Assembly (NCBI GenBank): GCA_905236455.1
Contig: CAJOPT010000073.1
Coordinates: forward strand, 26,504-90,503
Reading direction: 5' to 3'
Length of the DNA stretch: 64,000 bases
DNA from: an uncultured Prevotella sp.
GTDB lineage: Bacteria; Bacteroidota; Bacteroidia; Bacteroidales; Bacteroidaceae
Shown here: piece by piece, positions 55,658 to 64,000 of the stretch
How positions within the stretch are numbered: position 1 is the first letter of the stretch
How the letters are laid out: each line of letters begins with the position of its first letter
The notes under the pieces: model-generated
What the model saw: only the letters and a program-made list of their open reading frames with translations
Told to the model about the DNA's origin: nothing
Databases searched by the model: none
Position numbers and translations under genes: made by a program

Positions 55658-55665
55658 TATCTTTG
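55658..55665 (+). promoter_or_regulatory. -7 element of the giant protein gene
   Basis: TATCTTTG, 52 nt before ATG 55718. No clear -33 TTG. Confidence 0.55.
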
Positions 55666-55717
55666 CAACCTAATATGTAATAAAATAGCTTTTACAAGAA
55701 CGTTAACAAACATTTAC

Positions 55718-58700
55718 ATGATGAAGAAATACTACGCATTCAGACTTATCTTACTCTTTGTAGTGATTGTTGCGGGTAGTGTTGGCTCTTGGGCCGTTAA
55801 TACGGACTACCGCATTGTGAACAACAAAGGTGAGGTGTGTTTCATCGTTAGAGGAACTACGGCTAAGCCGGAGCTTCCTTCACGAGCAAGAACACCGTAT
55901 GCTACGAACTACCGCTACTACCTGACCCTTCAGGAGGCGCAGCGCGATGCCCGTTACGGTGCTGCACTTGCCGCATCGACCTATGGCGCGCAGCCGCTGA
56001 ACACCAATGTGAACCTGTCGGGCAATGGCGATGTGTATGTGCGTTATGACTATACATCCTCCTCAACCATAACGGATTTTGAGGGTAATGTTGTGCGCAT
56101 CGACGGTAAGGTGGCTTACAACTTGCAGGTGAACGACCGTTTGGCTTATTACAGTACGGCGACAAGCCCGGAATTTACCACACCGAAGTCTTCAAACAAC
56201 AGCGTTGTCGGTCCGGTTGCGCCTTCTGCAGACGAACCTATCCGCGTCACCCACAGCATGGATAAGATATACAATGGCACGGACGACGATGCGACGAACA
56301 ATCTGACAGGAGCTATTAAGAATACCAATCCCTACAAATGGGTCTACGACGGTACGCAGTCTGCCACGAACAACTATGAGGCAAGCCTGGGACACCCTGA
56401 CCCCTACGATTTGCGAATCATCAACCTGAGCGACCGCACGAAGGTGTTGACGGGTATTCAGAACAACAGTTTTCCCTTTACTCCTTCATCGCAGCAGTAC
56501 ATCCACCTGACGCTTGCCGCTGACGGAGCCTCCGCTACCTATGTGCAGCGTTTCTTCATCCGTAAGATTAACGCCATCATGCAGGTGGCAGCCTGCGAGC
56601 CGATGTATGTCTATCTGAGCGGAAGCGGAAGCTCCCCTCTCAACATGTGCTTCGTACTCAACAAAGAGAAGGATGAACCGCAGTGGATTGGCAACTTCAA
56701 CAACGTGGAATACCATGTAGCCTCGCTCCACCTGCGCCTGCATGAGAAGCAGGATGCTACAGGTATCACTGCCAGTAGCAGTGCCAATCGAAGCACGTGT
56801 ACGTTCCATGCTTTGAAGAACCGAAAGTATACCATCGTGGGCAGCGATGGCACCACCCGTGCCTCGGCATACGCTCCTGTAAGTGAAACCGAGACACTGG
56901 AAGTGCCTTCCGAGATTAACTCCCCGTTGGTGAGCAGTTATACCTATCACAAGAATGCCAATGATGCAAAGACCGGCAGCAATAGCTATCTCAACATCAG
57001 CAATTTCGAAACTGGTGAGGATGTCTTTGTAGGCTATAGCTACAATACAGCGAACACCATTCTGAAGTTAGACGATGCTAACGCACGATACACCGTACGT
57101 CTCAACGACAACTACCTGAAATACGAGGAAGATGCCGGCGACGACAGTGACGTGACTGTAGGGACAGAAGATGAGTCGGAGAATACGGAGTACAGGTGGA
57201 GATTCTCTGGCAGCGATCCTTACGGCATCCTCGTTACCAACGATGCCGCCTCGTCAAAGAACATCACGGGTGTAAGCACCTCCGGCACCATCACCCTCGG
57301 TACCGACAGCAAGGCGGCAGCCCTGCAGGGCAACACGTCAGCATCGGGCTATACACCCTACCGCTACTACCTCGTGAAGAGTCCCAACTGGACCGCCGAG
57401 GAGCCGCTCTACATACTCCGTGCTGCCTCGGTAGGTAACGAGGATTTGCGCTACAACTGGGCTTACGTGGGCGATGACCAGAGCGACTGGAACGAGTCAC
57501 AGCCGCGCTTGGCTGCCTCAACCTGGCTTGACGACGGCAATGGTGCCGTACAATTACAGCTCGACGAGCTGCGTACCACACCGCTCACCTACCACATCAT
57601 CGACCTGCAAGGCAAGATAGTGGCAGAGGCATCGACCCTGCGCGAGGAGCTGAAGCTGCCCGATGCCATCAGTAGCCCGCTCGTCGATACCTACCATTAT
57701 TATCAGTCCACCGACTTCGTAGTCGAAGGCGGTGTCTATTCCTTCAATGGTACGCCGACCGAACTCACTTCCACCACGGGCTTGGATGACATCTATGTGG
57801 TGTATGGGACGGAAGATCTGAACTCCACTGTCGACATTTCTGAGGTTGTCGATGAAACGGCAGAGGGAACAACTCATGGACAGCATAACAGTGAGACTAC
57901 TTCCAGAAAGACCTCATACATGTTGCAGTACTACAATGGTGAGAGTTTCAATCAAGAAGACGGAGCGAACGGTATCGAGGAAACAGCCATGAAAGCCATC
58001 TATCCCTATACCAACGGAGATGCAGGCTTCAATATCTATGGCGACGAGAGACGTACTGCACACTTCGGCAAGGCTGCCAACGAACGAAAACGCTATACTT
58101 GGTATATTGACAGTCCTACCGGTGACCCCTACCATGTCAAGATTGTAGCTGCCAATAATGTAAGCCATACCAAAAAGGTGAACGATGTAGTTGTAGATAA
58201 TTTCTACAATTCCTTCCGTACCTATTATAATAATACGCTCCAAAAGGTCATTACTTCCCCTATCAGTAATGATCCTCAGATATTGAACCATGCACAGTTC
58301 GGCGACCCGAATGCTGTGGCAACTGACTACATGTTGCTTGGAAAGACCGGTAAGTACCGTTTGGTGACATCAGAGAAAATCAACGGTGAACAGCAGACAG
58401 TGACTAATTACGAACAGTATTGGAAGAACTATGAGACGATAGGACAACTCTTTGGCGTGTATAATACAGAAACAAAAGTAGTAGAGGAGATGCCTGCCGA
58501 TGCCGAACTGACCGCCAAGGGATGGCATAAGTATGCTGCATGGCATAATGCCAAGCCGCTTGATGGCTCTGCTAAGGTCTTTGAATACCAGAACCACTGG
58601 TATCAGACGATAGAGCTGGGAGCAGAATTCGACTTGATTCCGATTTCACTGAAACCGGCATTGGTACTTGTCGATAAGCATGGATGGGAGGTCTTCCGCC

Positions 58701-61700
58701 ATACGATGCCTGATGCATCGTCACATCATAAAAACGACGGAACGGATAATAATAGCGATGATAATATCATCCGAACCTATAACAGCCCTGCCGTGAAGGC
58801 TTATCATTGGTATAAAACGGGCACCAAGATTCCAGGATACCATAAGTTCAAGGTTTCTGACCCGGCTATGAAGACGGAAGAAGAAGAGTTTACCACCACA
58901 GACTTGACTATCTATCCTGATGACTACACATCCAATACGGGTGACTGGTATGTCACCTACGATGTGAAGGATGAATACCGTTACCTCTACGACTATGCAA
59001 CAGGCAAAAGTGCCCCCGTGCTCATTCAGCAGGGAGGAAAATTGGCAACAGCTGCCAGTGAGAGTACCATAGGCAATGCCACAAGTGTTACCTTCTCTGG
59101 TAGCGATGACAACCTGAGCGTTACAGGTTCCATTACCAATGATATGCTGTGGTATCTGTCGCGCAATACTGACATTGATATCGAGATGGGTTATCGCTAT
59201 CTGGGGGAGAGCGATGCTCAGGAAGGAGCGAAGAGCAAAGCTGACACAGAGGAGGAATACACAGACGAACAACAAGGCTTCGACCCGTACAATGTCCAGA
59301 TCAGCAATGCCAGCAACTCGAAATACTTCAAGACTAATTCCTCGGGTGTCACTATAGACTCAGAGGGTTCCATGGTGGGAACCTATTCTGGTGATTCCGG
59401 AACATTATCGTTAGATGACAATAATGAGAAATTTACAGCAAGCGGGTACGATCAGCGTACTCTCCGGGTAACCAATGCCACCTTCATGGTGGTAAAGGAC
59501 TCGTTGGGCAACCTGCGCCTGATGCCACGATTCGGACAGAAGAAGGTTGTTACATCGCTGACCTCCGGCACCCCGACGGTTTCCACATGGGCGGCATCGG
59601 CACCTGCCAATGATGCCTCTGGTGCGCAGACCATCATCCTGCAACCCATCCAGAAGTATAAGTTCTATGTGCGCGACATCAACAGCAACACCATCATTGC
59701 CCAGTCGTCTGCCGCCTTCTATGCCCGTCCGGGTTCGGCATTGGCAAGCGGAACGATAGGTAAGGCTACCGGCATACCGCTGCCCGACGACCTCATCCGT
59801 TCCTACTGTGACTATTCTGGAGCATATACTACCTACGACGCAACCAACAACACCTACGACAACAAGATTACCTGCTATCCTCCGGGTGCAGGAACGGGTA
59901 TTGCAGAGACTCCGATCTACGTGCCCTATACCGTTGAAGGGCCGCTGTTCTCTACCGCCGCCACCCCGTCGTGGTACAATATGAGCTTCATCAACAAGAA
60001 CCGTTTCCACATGATGAATACCTCTACCAGCGTATTGCAGAGTGGCGGTTTGCAGGCAGCTGACGAGAGCAAGTGGATGCTTATCGGCAACCCGTATCAG
60101 TTCAAACTGGTTAACAAGGCACAGCAGAATTCTGGCTATTACCTGCGCATACCGCAGACCAATGTGGAGAAGCAAGACAACAATGGACTGGTGAATAACT
60201 CAGTCAAGCCTACAGTAAGTAATGATAGCGGTAACAACGACTGGACGCTGGTCTATATGGTCGACACCCAAGGTAACGTACATGAGCAGCTGCGTACCTA
60301 CGACAAGCAATACACCCTTATCGGTGGCACCGACACCTATCATCTGTACGTGAGAGATTCCGGACAGCTTATCTACTCCAACTATTCCGGCAACCAGAAC
60401 TATACCGATGCCGATGTTTTCCTGACGAACCTGATTACCGTGACCTATCATGTCTTTAAGGATGGTTCATGGACTACTGCCGAATATGAGGAAGCCATCG
60501 ACTACGAGCCGCAGCAGTTGGCGGAAATAGTGGCTCTGCCATCGAGTGTCTATCGTCCGTTGTGCCAGTATACGTTCTACAGGACTGAAAATGACATGAA
60601 AGCAGACAATGTCAACGGTTATGAGAATTTCTCAGCCATGTATACCGCAATGTTAGATGCAGATAAGGCAATCAACTTCGATATATATCTATCATACGTA
60701 GTCAATGCTCCTAATGTTCCAGTTGGTAGCGATCAGCCTGTGAAGTTCTTCGCTACAGAAGAAGAAGCGGCAGCAAGCATGAAGTGGAGCTTCCTCATGC
60801 AGGGACTGGAGAGTGCTGCCAAGATCTATGGAAAGAAACTGGTTGACTATGGTAAGGCACGCGCTTACGGCACGGAAGACCGTGGCGACTGGGGTGAGGA
60901 CATTGACGGACTGACCGAGGCCGAAAAGTCGTTCGTTCAATTTACCGGTTACAACAAAATTGGCGGTTTCCACTTCCTGCACCACAACAGCAGTCCAACG
61001 GTTGACACACAGACCGGCAGTATGACCGTTCCCGACGGCATCAGTGAGGTGGGAATGCACAAGGGAACCCGCTACATCAAGTCGCAGAACACGGAACTGG
61101 ATGTCTGCCTGATGTCGCCGCTGAACGACTTCCGCCGCATTGCCGAGACCTACAAGGACGGTAGCGAGACCTCGCCGCGCACCGACAGCTGGCTGTGGGC
61201 ATTCATCGGTACACCTTACAAGTTTGAAATCATCAACCGCGAGGCGTTGGCAGGCAGGGTCTATGATGTTAATGGTAACGTTACCACCGCAGGTACCACC
61301 CACAAGCGCCTTGCCGTCATCCGAAGCGGTACAACCCTCAAGGATAACCCCGTGAAACTCGTGGCAGACTACGATTCACAAACCAACGGCGAGGACAACT
61401 ATCCGCACTACTGGACGCTGGCACAACTGGCTCCGGAGACCATGCCCGACGGCACGCAAGACCCGGAAACGCCCGTCAGCTTTGCCATCAAGGTTTACGG
61501 CGAAGACTATATTCTGTCTCATAACACTGGCCTCTCCGTGGATTTCAAGGTGATTCCAACACCGGCCGAAACCGACATTTCCTACTTCAAATCAACAGGA
61601 TTCATGGCGCATCCTTGGAATTGGAGCGACACGAAGTACAAGACTGTGACGGTGAACATCTACAAGGATGCCGTCTCCGGTACGCCTGTGCTGACGAAGA

Positions 61701-64000
61701 CCTATACGCCTGCCGACCGCGCCTTCATTGCCGGTGACGTTATCGACGGTACCGACGGCCACTACTACCTGCCCGTTGAGGCGCAGGCAGACGGCTCGTG
61801 GAAGCCGATGGGAGTCTTTACCAACACTGTGCCTTACGACAACCACCTCATCAATATCCCGTATGAGCTGCGCCGCCGCTTCTGTGAGTACAGCGTAGCC
61901 AACGGCAATACCAACGTCAACGGTACCAACGATGCCTTCACCATCCAGGACACCGACGAAGAACAGACCATCAACCTCATCTATACCATTCCGGCACCTC
62001 CGAAGGCTCCGCGCTTCGTATCGGAGAGCGAGCTGGCATCCTTCCGCAGCAAGACGGAGACCGCTACCTTCAACGGAGCCATGAAGAAGGAGTACTTCTA
62101 CTTCCTCGACTTTGGCAACACGCTGTCGAACCATGCATATGTCGGCAGTGGCGGGTATTATCCTTCTGCAGGTTCCGACTCGCGCTACATTGCCAACGAC
62201 CCGTCGCAGCTGATGTACTACTTTGTGGGCGACCCCTACCAGCTGCGCGTCTGCAATGCCTACACCGACAAGGTGGGTGCTTACAACAACCTTGCGCGCA
62301 ATGTATGGCCGGACGGCACCAAGGGTAGTTACGGTGAAGACCTGAAATACAACAACAACACCTACATGGCTCCCGAAAGTGACTCCCGTGGCAAGTTCTA
62401 CTGGGAGATGGTGGATGCCCAAGACATGGGTGTCTATGGCTACAATGCTGACAATGCCAATGTGAACTACCGCATTGACTTCCTTAAGAACAAGACCTTC
62501 GCCCTGCGCACGAAGAACAAGGACGCTAATGATGCCACCTATTATTATTTAGGCAAGGGCAGCTCCACCTCCGGTTCGTATATCTACGAACGGGCAGGCG
62601 AGACGGTTGGTGCTTCGCAGAATGTGCTGGAGGCGTTCCGCAATTTCCCCGACGTGCGCCATGCAGCCAATGTGGCTACCAACACCACGATGACCGCCAT
62701 GCGTCCGGCAACGGTCTATGTGAGCGTCTATGACCAGGACGAGCCGACACGTTTCGTTACAAAGAACGAACTGTCGGAATACTATGCACAGAGCGAGCGC
62801 TTCACGGGTGTGCCTGCCAACTTGCAGCGCAACTACTGCAACTACACTTGGGCAAGCACCAGCAGTGATACCAAGTCAGCTAACATGCTCGACGGCGGCT
62901 ACTTCACCGTCAACGACAAGGAAATCACCATGTATGCCAAGTATGAGGAGACCGACGACTCACCCTTCTCGCGCCTTAACGCTGACAGCGTGCCGGTGCT
63001 GAAGCGCGATGCCAGCCTCTCGCCGTGGTACAACATGAGCGTGGGCAGCCGCTGGGCCTTCTTCAACAGCAACCTCGACGGTATGACCTCACCGCTATAC
63101 AGTTACAACAGCAGTGCGAAGACATGGAACAACTTGCGCCCGAACACGGGTGGCAAACCCAACAACTCCGTGCTCTCCTTCCCCTACAACGGTGCTATCT
63201 CTACCGTGAACGACCGTTTCCACAAGGGTATGCACTGGGCATTGGTGGGTGACCCCTACAACTTCCAGATTCGTTGTCAGCGCGACATCATCACCCTTGA
63301 GGGCGAAGGCGACAGCCGCACACCGAAGGTGGTCAACGGCGACTACGAATACAAGGCTGCCTACCTGAACGGAACGCAGATGGACACGCAGGCGAATGGT
63401 ACCTGGTGGACATGGATTCGCAACCGCAATACCACCAACTACTTCCTTAGTGAGAGTCCTACGAGACGCACGGCAGTAACCGCAGCAACCACATCGGCAC
63501 GCGCCAACGCACCGCGCCGCCTGCCGAAGGGCTACCCCAGCGACCCGTCGGCAAATCCGGCTGAGAACACCCTGAATCTCACGGTATCCGGAGAGTCGGG
63601 CATAATTGCCACGGGCAACAACTACGGTCTGGGCGACGTCATGCGACTGGTTAACGTCGACGATGTCGATGCCAACAACGAGTGCTTCGATGCCGTGGTC
63701 ATTGTATATAATAAGGTGAACGAACCTGTAGCAACAACGGGATGGACGGAGCTGGTGCGCAAGAACGTGACCGGCAACGGTGAGATTCCGAGCGATGTAC
63801 GCCGATGGGGATGCACCTACCACTACTGGGCTGACGAAACCATGACGCGCTATCCGTTTACCAGCTTTAACCAGACCGACGATAGCGGCAACTACCTCAT
63901 CACGGACGGAGGCATCGTCTATGTCACCTACGACTACGACGAGAGTCTCTACTCTTCTGAGAATGAGTATCGATGGGTGAACATCTTCTTCAACTGGGAC
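55718..64000 (+). CDS. giant secreted repeat-module protein, 3' end outside window
   Basis: An uninterrupted frame of 2761 codons from ATG 55718 (MMKKYYAFRLILLFVV, signal peptide ending near GSWA) to the window edge. It is built of alternating landmarks: a G-(D/N/T)PY-x-(F/L/V) motif (residues about 228, 500, 803, 1189, 1458, 1832, 2172, 2512) and an (I/V/L)P...(Y/C).Y motif (about 53, 396, 647, 1022, 1355, 1607, 2047, 2365, 2690), so about eight modules of 250-440 residues are visible and a ninth begins. Inside modules recur strand pairs like YHVFKDGSW / VNIYKDAVSG and WYNMS (1419, 2437). Tyr-, Asn-, Asp- and Thr-rich; beta by look. The C terminus lies beyond the window, so any sorting domain cannot be seen. 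No catalytic motif is recognised; a surface adhesin or structural protein is only a guess. G+C is visibly higher than in neighbouring genes, and long antisense frames here are shadows. Confidence 0.9.
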   Translation, partial: MMKKYYAFRLILLFVVIVAGSVGSWAVNTDYRIVNNKGEVCFIVRGTTAKPELPSRARTPYATNYRYYLTLQEAQRDARYGAALAASTYGAQPLNTNVNLSGNGDVYVRYDYTSSSTITDFEGNVVRIDGKVAYNLQVNDRLAYYSTATSPEFTTPKSSNNSVVGPVAPSADEPIRVTHSMDKIYNGTDDDATNNLTGAIKNTNPYKWVYDGTQSATNNYEASLGHPDPYDLRIINLSDRTKVLTGIQNNSFPFTPSSQQYIHLTLAADGASATYVQRFFIRKINAIMQVAACEPMYVYLSGSGSSPLNMCFVLNKEKDEPQWIGNFNNVEYHVASLHLRLHEKQDATGITASSSANRSTCTFHALKNRKYTIVGSDGTTRASAYAPVSETETLEVPSEINSPLVSSYTYHKNANDAKTGSNSYLNISNFETGEDVFVGYSYNTANTILKLDDANARYTVRLNDNYLKYEEDAGDDSDVTVGTEDESENTEYRWRFSGSDPYGILVTNDAASSKNITGVSTSGTITLGTDSKAAALQGNTSASGYTPYRYYLVKSPNWTAEEPLYILRAASVGNEDLRYNWAYVGDDQSDWNESQPRLAASTWLDDGNGAVQLQLDELRTTPLTYHIIDLQGKIVAEASTLREELKLPDAISSPLVDTYHYYQSTDFVVEGGVYSFNGTPTELTSTTGLDDIYVVYGTEDLNSTVDISEVVDETAEGTTHGQHNSETTSRKTSYMLQYYNGESFNQEDGANGIEETAMKAIYPYTNGDAGFNIYGDERRTAHFGKAANERKRYTWYIDSPTGDPYHVKIVAANNVSHTKKVNDVVVDNFYNSFRTYYNNTLQKVITSPISNDPQILNHAQFGDPNAVATDYMLLGKTGKYRLVTSEKINGEQQTVTNYEQYWKNYETIGQLFGVYNTETKVVEEMPADAELTAKGWHKYAAWHNAKPLDGSAKVFEYQNHWYQTIELGAEFDLIPISLKPALVLVDKHGWEVFRHTMPDASSHHKNDGTDNNSDDNIIRTYNSPAVKAYHWYKTGTKIPGYHKFKVSDPAMKTEEEEFTTTDLTIYPDDYTSNTGDWYVTYDVKDEYRYLYDYATGKSAPVLIQQGGKLATAASESTIGNATSVTFSGSDDNLSVTGSITNDMLWYLSRNTDIDIEMGYRYLGESDAQEGAKSKADTEEEYTDEQQGFDPYNVQISNASNSKYFKTNSSGVTIDSEGSMVGTYSGDSGTLSLDDNNEKFTASGYDQRTLRVTNATFMVVKDSLGNLRLMPRFGQKKVVTSLTSGTPTVSTWAASAPANDASGAQTIILQPIQKYKFYVRDINSNTIIAQSSAAFYARPGSALASGTIGKATGIPLPDDLIRSYCDYSGAYTTYDATNNTYDNKITCYPPGAGTGIAETPIYVPYTVEGPLFSTAATPSWYNMSFINKNRFHMMNTSTSVLQSGGLQAADESKWMLIGNPYQFKLVNKAQQNSGYYLRIPQTNVEKQDNNGLVNNSVKPTVSNDSGNNDWTLVYMVDTQGNVHEQLRTYDKQYTLIGGTDTYHLYVRDSGQLIYSNYSGNQNYTDADVFLTNLITVTYHVFKDGSWTTAEYEEAIDYEPQQLAEIVALPSSVYRPLCQYTFYRTENDMKADNVNGYENFSAMYTAMLDADKAINFDIYLSYVVNAPNVPVGSDQPVKFFATEEEAAASMKWSFLMQGLESAAKIYGKKLVDYGKARAYGTEDRGDWGEDIDGLTEAEKSFVQFTGYNKIGGFHFLHHNSSPTVDTQTGSMTVPDGISEVGMHKGTRYIKSQNTELDVCLMSPLNDFRRIAETYKDGSETSPRTDSWLWAFIGTPYKFEIINREALAGRVYDVNGNVTTAGTTHKRLAVIRSGTTLKDNPVKLVADYDSQTNGEDNYPHYWTLAQLAPETMPDGTQDPETPVSFAIKVYGEDYILSHNTGLSVDFKVIPTPAETDISYFKSTGFMAHPWNWSDTKYKTVTVNIYKDAVSGTPVLTKTYTPADRAFIAGDVIDGTDGHYYLPVEAQADGSWKPMGVFTNTVPYDNHLINIPYELRRRFCEYSVANGNTNVNGTNDAFTIQDTDEEQTINLIYTIPAPPKAPRFVSESELASFRSKTETATFNGAMKKEYFYFLDFGNTLSNHAYVGSGGYYPSAGSDSRYIANDPSQLMYYFVGDPYQLRVCNAYTDKVGAYNNLARNVWPDGTKGSYGEDLKYNNNTYMAPESDSRGKFYWEMVDAQDMGVYGYNADNANVNYRIDFLKNKTFALRTKNKDANDATYYYLGKGSSTSGSYIYERAGETVGASQNVLEAFRNFPDVRHAANVATNTTMTAMRPATVYVSVYDQDEPTRFVTKNELSEYYAQSERFTGVPANLQRNYCNYTWASTSSDTKSANMLDGGYFTVNDKEITMYAKYEETDDSPFSRLNADSVPVLKRDASLSPWYNMSVGSRWAFFNSNLDGMTSPLYSYNSSAKTWNNLRPNTGGKPNNSVLSFPYNGAISTVNDRFHKGMHWALVGDPYNFQIRCQRDIITLEGEGDSRTPKVVNGDYEYKAAYLNGTQMDTQANGTWWTWIRNRNTTNYFLSESPTRRTAVTAATTSARANAPRRLPKGYPSDPSANPAENTLNLTVSGESGIIATGNNYGLGDVMRLVNVDDVDANNECFDAVVIVYNKVNEPVATTGWTELVRKNVTGNGEIPSDVRRWGCTYHYWADETMTRYPFTSFNQTDDSGNYLITDGGIVYVTYDYDESLYSSENEYRWVNIFFNWD

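Noticed and set aside
55902..63823. About two dozen open frames of 60-276 codons, mostly antisense, across the last 8 kb
   Set aside because: They are shadows of the 2761-codon plus-strand frame, which has a signal peptide, a promoter box and recurring protein motifs; the shadows have no family signatures.

Overview
The window looks like a chromosomal segment of a Bacteroidales bacterium, most likely Prevotellaceae (Prevotella/Segatella group). Three things support this: a SusC/SusD pair, a BspA-type leucine-rich repeat protein and many CAZymes; the Bacteroidetes -7 promoter element TAnnTTTG in front of nearly every transcription unit, often with a -33 TTG 19-20 bp upstream; and gene orders typical of the group (parA-parB-DUF5683-rel, rsfS-ftsH-cdsA, lysS-gpsA-pgi). 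No phage, insertion sequence with a transposase, CRISPR array or rRNA operon was seen. One tRNA gene (Gln, CTG) is present.

Layout. 1-5.8 kb: 3' part of a GH95 glycosidase with an odd in-frame hairpin repeat, then dnaG and cardiolipin synthase. 5.9-9.9 kb: rsmD, a DUF3822 protein and a small membrane-anchored protein on the minus strand, divergent from a RecD-like helicase and a phosphopantetheinyl transferase. 9.9-14.3 kb: BspA-like LRR protein, alaS, MerR-type regulator. 14.3-21.6 kb: a polysaccharide utilisation locus with a regulatory-looking upstream region, susC, susD, a small lipoprotein and a secreted protein. 21.7-27.5 kb (minus): parA, parB, DUF5683, bifunctional rel, with a pectinesterase gene appended. 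27.6-34.0 kb: surE-lpxB, convergent with rsfS-ftsH-cdsA plus an appended GH5 glucanase. 34.2-37.5 kb: tRNA-Gln, a DUF349 protein and corA. 37.7-38.7 kb: a four-helix-bundle gene framed by G-rich short repeats. 38.7-44.6 kb: pepD, a flippase-like membrane protein, ksgA, a small secreted protein, frr-rsgA and a GlsB-type protein. 44.86-45.47 kb: a roughly 600-bp element with 79-bp perfect inverted repeats. 45.6-48.0 kb: mnmA, the remnant of a TonB-dependent receptor and an HMA-domain protein. 48.0-53.1 kb (minus): lysS-gpsA-pgi and a HAD phosphatase fused to a helicase-associated-like domain. 53.2-55.5 kb: PL10 pectate lyase and isochorismate synthase. 55.7-64 kb: one enormous secreted protein (at least 2761 codons, running off the window) built of about eight repeated modules; all shorter open frames on either strand there are shadows of it.

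How it fits together. Housekeeping genes (replication, translation, ribosome assembly, envelope lipids, stringent response, chromosome partition) are interleaved with pectin and plant-glycan functions: CE8 pectinesterase, PL10 lyase, GH95, GH5 and SusCD. Two of these CAZymes sit at the end of conserved housekeeping operons. The least explained parts are the giant repeat protein, the four-helix-bundle/G-rich repeat locus, the inverted-repeat element, the in-frame hairpin repeat in GH95 and the upstream region of susC. Names come from motifs and family knowledge read by eye; no searches were run.
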